DNA of 35,033 nucleotides, taken from positions 1-35,033 of the forward strand of contig JAGFJK010000264.1 of the NCBI GenBank assembly GCA_024102795.1, given 5' to 3'. Each line of letters begins with the position of its first letter. The stretch's first letter is position 1. A program made the translations under genes and the position numbers. Under the pieces are notes generated by a model. It worked only from the letters and a program-made list of their open reading frames with translations, did no database searches and was not told the DNA's origin. Below, piece after piece: positions 32,463 to 35,033 of the stretch. The stretch is from Pirellulaceae bacterium (GTDB taxonomy: Bacteria; Planctomycetota; Planctomycetia; Pirellulales; Pirellulaceae).

Positions 32463-33721
32463 GAGCGCGACTCCCACAATCGAGCGACCAGCAGTTTCTG
32501 CGCCTCGTCCAGCCAGCCTCGCAGCAGGTCGGCATGATCCAGTTCCAGGCCCGTTTCCTTGAGCTCCGCCGGAGCCTTGTCCCACAGCGGCCGCAGCGCG
32601 CCGCGCAATTCGGCCAGACCCGCATCGTCCAGTGCCAACTGTTCGGCGTCCCGCAGCAGATCGCCCAGCAAATCCTGGCCGGCCCGCAGGCTGTCCCAAT
32701 CCACGGCGGGCGACGTGGCGACGTGCAGTTTCTCCAGCCAGACCTCGCCGCCCAGCGCATTGGCCCGGTTCCGCAACTCGGCCAGCAACTGCTCACGCTC
32801 GGCCGCATCGACCAGCGAGCGGTGTGCGCGGCACGCACCGCGCAGCACGACGCGCACCACCGACAGCCGTCCCTCGTCCGCCGCGTGGCACGCCTCCAGG
32901 CGGTCGCTGGTCCGAGCGATCACGTCGGCCAGCGTGTCGTCCGGCTCCAGTGGGATCTCCTCCAGATGCCAGCGAGCGACGTCCGTCGGATGGAAGTCCA
33001 CGCTGGCCACCTCGCGTCCATCGACCGTGACCAGCAGGCATCCCTTGGCCCCCGTCTCGCGGACGTGCCGCCCCTGTGCGTTGCCGGAGTAGCCGATCCA
33101 GGGAGCGGTCCGCACGGGCGGGTCGGAACGCTGATGGATATGGCCCAGGGCCCAGTAATCGTAGCCTCGAGCCAGCAGCACGTCGACGCTGGTCGGCGCG
33201 TAGGTATCGTGCTCGCTGTTGCCCGTCAGACTGGTGTGCAGCACGCCGATGTTGAAGCAGTCGGCGTCCGCTGGCGGGTAGCTGGCGGCCAGGTCCGTCT
33301 GGCATTCGGCATGCGCGAAGCCCTGTCCATGCAGGGCCACCCCCAGCGTTTCAATCCGCAGCGTTTCGGGCTTGCGAACCGAGAACTCGTGCACGTTCGC
33401 CGGCCAGGTGACGGCCGTCCGCACGCGGCTGGCGGCGTCGTGATTGCCGCGCAGCATGTAGACCGGGATCCGTTCGCGATCCAGCCGCCGGAACTGGTTG
33501 GCAGTCCAGAGCCCGGTCCGCATATCTTCCCATTTGCCGTCGAACAGATCGCCGGCAATCACCACGAAGTCCACCTGCTCGCGCAGCGCCAACGAGACCA
33601 GATTGGCGAACGCCTCGCGCGTGGCCGCTCGCAGGGCTTCCTCGGGCGCCCCGTCGTAAGCCGCCAGTTGCTTCAAAGGACTATCTATATGCAGGTCGGC
33701 CGTGTGGATGAACTTGAACAT
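32459..33721 (-). CDS. YhaO/SbcD-like DNA repair exonuclease (metallophosphoesterase)
   Basis: The 420-residue protein starts at ATG 33721 and shows the calcineurin-like phosphoesterase motifs in order: HTADLHIDSPL near the start, GDLFDG, GNHD, a later GVLHTS and GHIH. These coordinate two metal ions, usually manganese, in Mre11/SbcD nucleases. The C-terminal 150 residues, after the phosphoesterase core, would bind the ATPase partner. It is the first gene of a two-gene operon with the YhaN-like ATPase. A minus-strand TATAAT (33790-33795) lies about 70 bases upstream and may be its -10 box. I infer a cytoplasmic double-strand-end nuclease complex for repair or removal of foreign DNA. Confidence 0.87.
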   Translation of the reverse strand: MFKFIHTADLHIDSPLKQLAAYDGAPEEALRAATREAFANLVSLALREQVDFVVIAGDLFDGKWEDMRTGLWTANQFRRLDRERIPVYMLRGNHDAASRVRTAVTWPANVHEFSVRKPETLRIETLGVALHGQGFAHAECQTDLAASYPPADADCFNIGVLHTSLTGNSEHDTYAPTSVDVLLARGYDYWALGHIHQRSDPPVRTAPWIGYSGNAQGRHVRETGAKGCLLVTVDGREVASVDFHPTDVARWHLEEIPLEPDDTLADVIARTSDRLEACHAADEGRLSVVRVVLRGACRAHRSLVDAAEREQLLAELRNRANALGGEVWLEKLHVATSPAVDWDSLRAGQDLLGDLLRDAEQLALDDAGLAELRGALRPLWDKAPAELKETGLELDHADLLRGWLDEAQKLLVARLWESRS

Positions 33722-33789
33722 GCTGGCGATCTGGTAGCGGGGGAATCGCGCAAAATAGTGCGGTCGCTGAAACGATTTGGCAGCAGTAT

Positions 33790-33795
33790 ATTATA
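33790..33795 (-). promoter_or_regulatory. Candidate -10 box for the YhaO/YhaN-like operon
   Basis: The minus strand reads TATAAT within an AT-rich patch that stands out in this region. It lies about 70 bases before the ATG at 33721. No good -35 at 16-18 bases is seen; a TTGACG occurs only 5 bases away. Confidence 0.25.
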
Positions 33796-33873
33796 TCCGA
33801 CGTCAACCGCCGCGAGTGCGCGGTCGGAGAGAAAGCACGGACATTCCACGACGATCAGGCATCGAGTTTCAGA

Positions 33874-34788
33874 ATGGCCATTCCGGATTTTCAAAGCTTG
33901 TTTCTGCCACTATTGCAGTTTCTTTCAGATGGGCAGGAGCACTCATTACGAGACGCAACCGAGGCACTCGCCGATACCTTTAACTTGACCGAGGGCGAAC
34001 GACAGGAACTTATACCAAGCGGCACAAATCGCCAGATTGTGAACCGTGTTGGCTGGGCAAAGACCTATTTGAAGGAGGCTGGCCTCTTGGAGTCTGTTCG
34101 TCGAGGTGTAATCCGAATCACCCATGTCGGGCAGCAGCTTCTGACAGAGAATCCTGTTCGAATTGATATGAAGTTTCTGGAGAGATACCCTGCATTTGTG
34201 CAGTTTCGGGATCGTGGCAAGAGAGGTCTGGGGAAGCAAGATGTGCAAGTGACGACCGAGGAAGCGACCAAGACGCCTGAAGAGCTGATGGACGCGTCGT
34301 ATGCTTTGCTTCGCGAGGCACTCGCCGACGAGCTACTCCAACAAGTAAAGGTATCGTCGGATTCGTTCTTTGAACATCTTGTCGTCAAACTGCTGGTTGC
34401 GATGGGCTACGGAGGGTCGATCGAAGATGCCGGCAAGGCAGTTGGCAAGACTGGCGACGGTGGAATTGACGGCGTGATTAAGGAAGACCGCTTGGGCCTG
34501 GATGTGGTAGTCATCCAGGCCAAGAAGTGGTCTGACAATCAAGTGGGGCGCCCGGCGGTGCAAGCTTTTGCCGGCAGCATGGAAGCGTATCGCGCCAGCA
34601 AGGGCGTGTTTATTGCCACCACAACGTTTTCGGAGCCCGCAAGGGAATACGTCAAACAAATCCAGCGGCGAATCGTATTGATTGACGGTCCGACGCTCGC
34701 GGGTTTGATGATCGACTTTGATATCGGTGTGACGGGATATCGGTCGTATGTGCTCAAGAGACTCGACTCCGATTTCTTTGAGACATAG
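33874..34788 (+). CDS. mrr: Mrr-type restriction endonuclease
   Basis: The 304-residue protein matches Mrr, a type IV enzyme that cuts modified DNA, and is the usual length for the family. Residues about 1-90 form a winged-helix Mrr_N domain (LPLLQFLSDGQEHSLRD, INR-like QIVNRVGWAKTYL, RITHVGQQLL). Residues about 160-285 form the Mrr catalytic domain of the PD-(D/E)XK fold: LVVKLLVAMGYGG, GDGGID199GV and VVIQ215AK217KW, the D...QxK variant typical of Mrr. It is divergent from the YhaO/YhaN-like operon, so any link is by neighbourhood only. Its base and codon use is clearly less GC-rich than flanking genes, which suggests acquisition by transfer. Confidence 0.9.
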   Translation: MAIPDFQSLFLPLLQFLSDGQEHSLRDATEALADTFNLTEGERQELIPSGTNRQIVNRVGWAKTYLKEAGLLESVRRGVIRITHVGQQLLTENPVRIDMKFLERYPAFVQFRDRGKRGLGKQDVQVTTEEATKTPEELMDASYALLREALADELLQQVKVSSDSFFEHLVVKLLVAMGYGGSIEDAGKAVGKTGDGGIDGVIKEDRLGLDVVVIQAKKWSDNQVGRPAVQAFAGSMEAYRASKGVFIATTTFSEPAREYVKQIQRRIVLIDGPTLAGLMIDFDIGVTGYRSYVLKRLDSDFFET

Positions 34789-34901
34789 GACATCGCATCA
34801 ACCTGCTGATATTGCAGACTCTAGCTTTACATGCTGTAGTGCGACGGGGTGATGGCCTCTGGGCGACTATCTATCCTCAACTGGCGATCCTGGTGTGGCT
34901 A

Positions 34902-34920
34902 GTGGAACGTAGCCGTTCAC
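34902..34920. repeat. Small inverted repeat downstream of mrr
   Basis: GTGGAACG and CGTTCAC flank a four-base TAGC loop, pairing except for one bulged G. The overlapping GGCTA...TAGCC offers a competing stem. It lies 113 bases past the mrr stop with no T-run, so a terminator is not certain. Confidence 0.35.
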
Positions 34921-34947
34921 GGGATCCTGTTGTATTGCGGTCAGTAA

Positions 34948-34995
34948 CAGGCACGAGTACCCCCGAACGCAAGTACGTGCCTGCGAGCGGGGTAC
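34948..34995. repeat. Overlapping inverted repeats that could form alternative hairpins
   Basis: CAGGCAC-GA-GTAC (34948-34960) pairs with GTACGTGCCTG (34973-34983). GTACCCCCG (34957-34965) can instead pair with CGGGGTAC (34988-34995). The two stems share the central GTAC, so only one can form at a time. The rest of 34789-35033 contains no credible gene. It may be a REP-like palindromic element or the edge of a feature beyond the window. Confidence 0.4.
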
Positions 34996-35033
34996 TTTGA
35001 TGTGAGCATGGTCGCGGCATGCTGGCGCGCGCG

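Noticed and set aside
32534-33988. Plus-strand frame (484 codons) opposite the YhaO-like nuclease and running into mrr
   Set aside because: It overlaps two genes with intact catalytic motifs and has no supporting features.

Overview
The window looks like a chromosomal segment of a GC-rich planctomycete (Pirellulales/Planctomycetales type). The indicators are: a giant exported protein carrying the planctomycete N-terminal FESLEHRTLLAA-type sorting motif, a BBP7-type outer-membrane barrel protein, short interspersed repeats of the cccgaagcg...gcgaggga type, frequent GTG starts, and a mix of Uma2, sialate-esterase-like and FAD-dependent oxidoreductase genes. No tRNA, rRNA, CRISPR array or complete insertion sequence was seen. 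All assignments come from reading the sequence; no database search was run.

Layout, left to right. Positions 1-156 hold the start of an exported protein that runs off the left edge. At 829-5727 is a 1632-residue secreted mosaic (thioredoxin-like, cyclophilin, cohesin-like, tandem cadherin-like and SdrD-B-like modules), convergent with a BBP7 barrel gene (5752-7179). A four-gene same-strand cluster at 7612-12724 encodes a WXG100 protein, a coiled-coil protein with an acidic tail, a second very small WXG-like protein and a 1299-residue membrane-anchored FtsK/SpoIIIE-like ATPase. It looks like a stripped-down type VII (ESX/Yuk-like) secretion module. An unrecognised gene (12866-13729) follows on the other strand, then a small conserved gene (13988-14212) with what appears to be the broken start of an HNH nuclease behind it.

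At 14453-20318 three translationally overlapping genes encode a Tat-exported xylose-isomerase-like TIM barrel, a secreted FAD-dependent oxidoreductase flanked by carbohydrate-binding-like domains, and an 876-residue fusion of two FMN-binding domains, a NosR/NapH-like membrane domain and an ApbE flavin transferase. I read this as an extracytoplasmic redox pathway whose membrane electron carrier is fused to the enzyme that should flavinylate it.

The next stretch holds Uma2 (20395-20961), a sterol desaturase/fatty acid hydroxylase (21162-22025), an SGNH/sialate-esterase-like protein (22200-23150) and a TAXI-like membrane protein (23203-24762). On the minus strand follow a PP-loop ATPase-type enzyme and a MurF-like ligase as a tight pair (26070-27377 and 24704-26068), a WD40 protein (27478-28620), and a YhaO/YhaN (SbcD/SbcC-like) nuclease-ATPase pair (28983-33721). 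Divergent from these is an Mrr-type restriction endonuclease (33874-34788). The last 245 bases carry inverted repeats but no convincing gene.

The strongest candidates for something undescribed are the minimal WXG100/FtsK module, the flavinylation-competent fusion and its operon, the cyclophilin nested inside a cadherin-like repeat, and the PP-loop/MurF-like pair.
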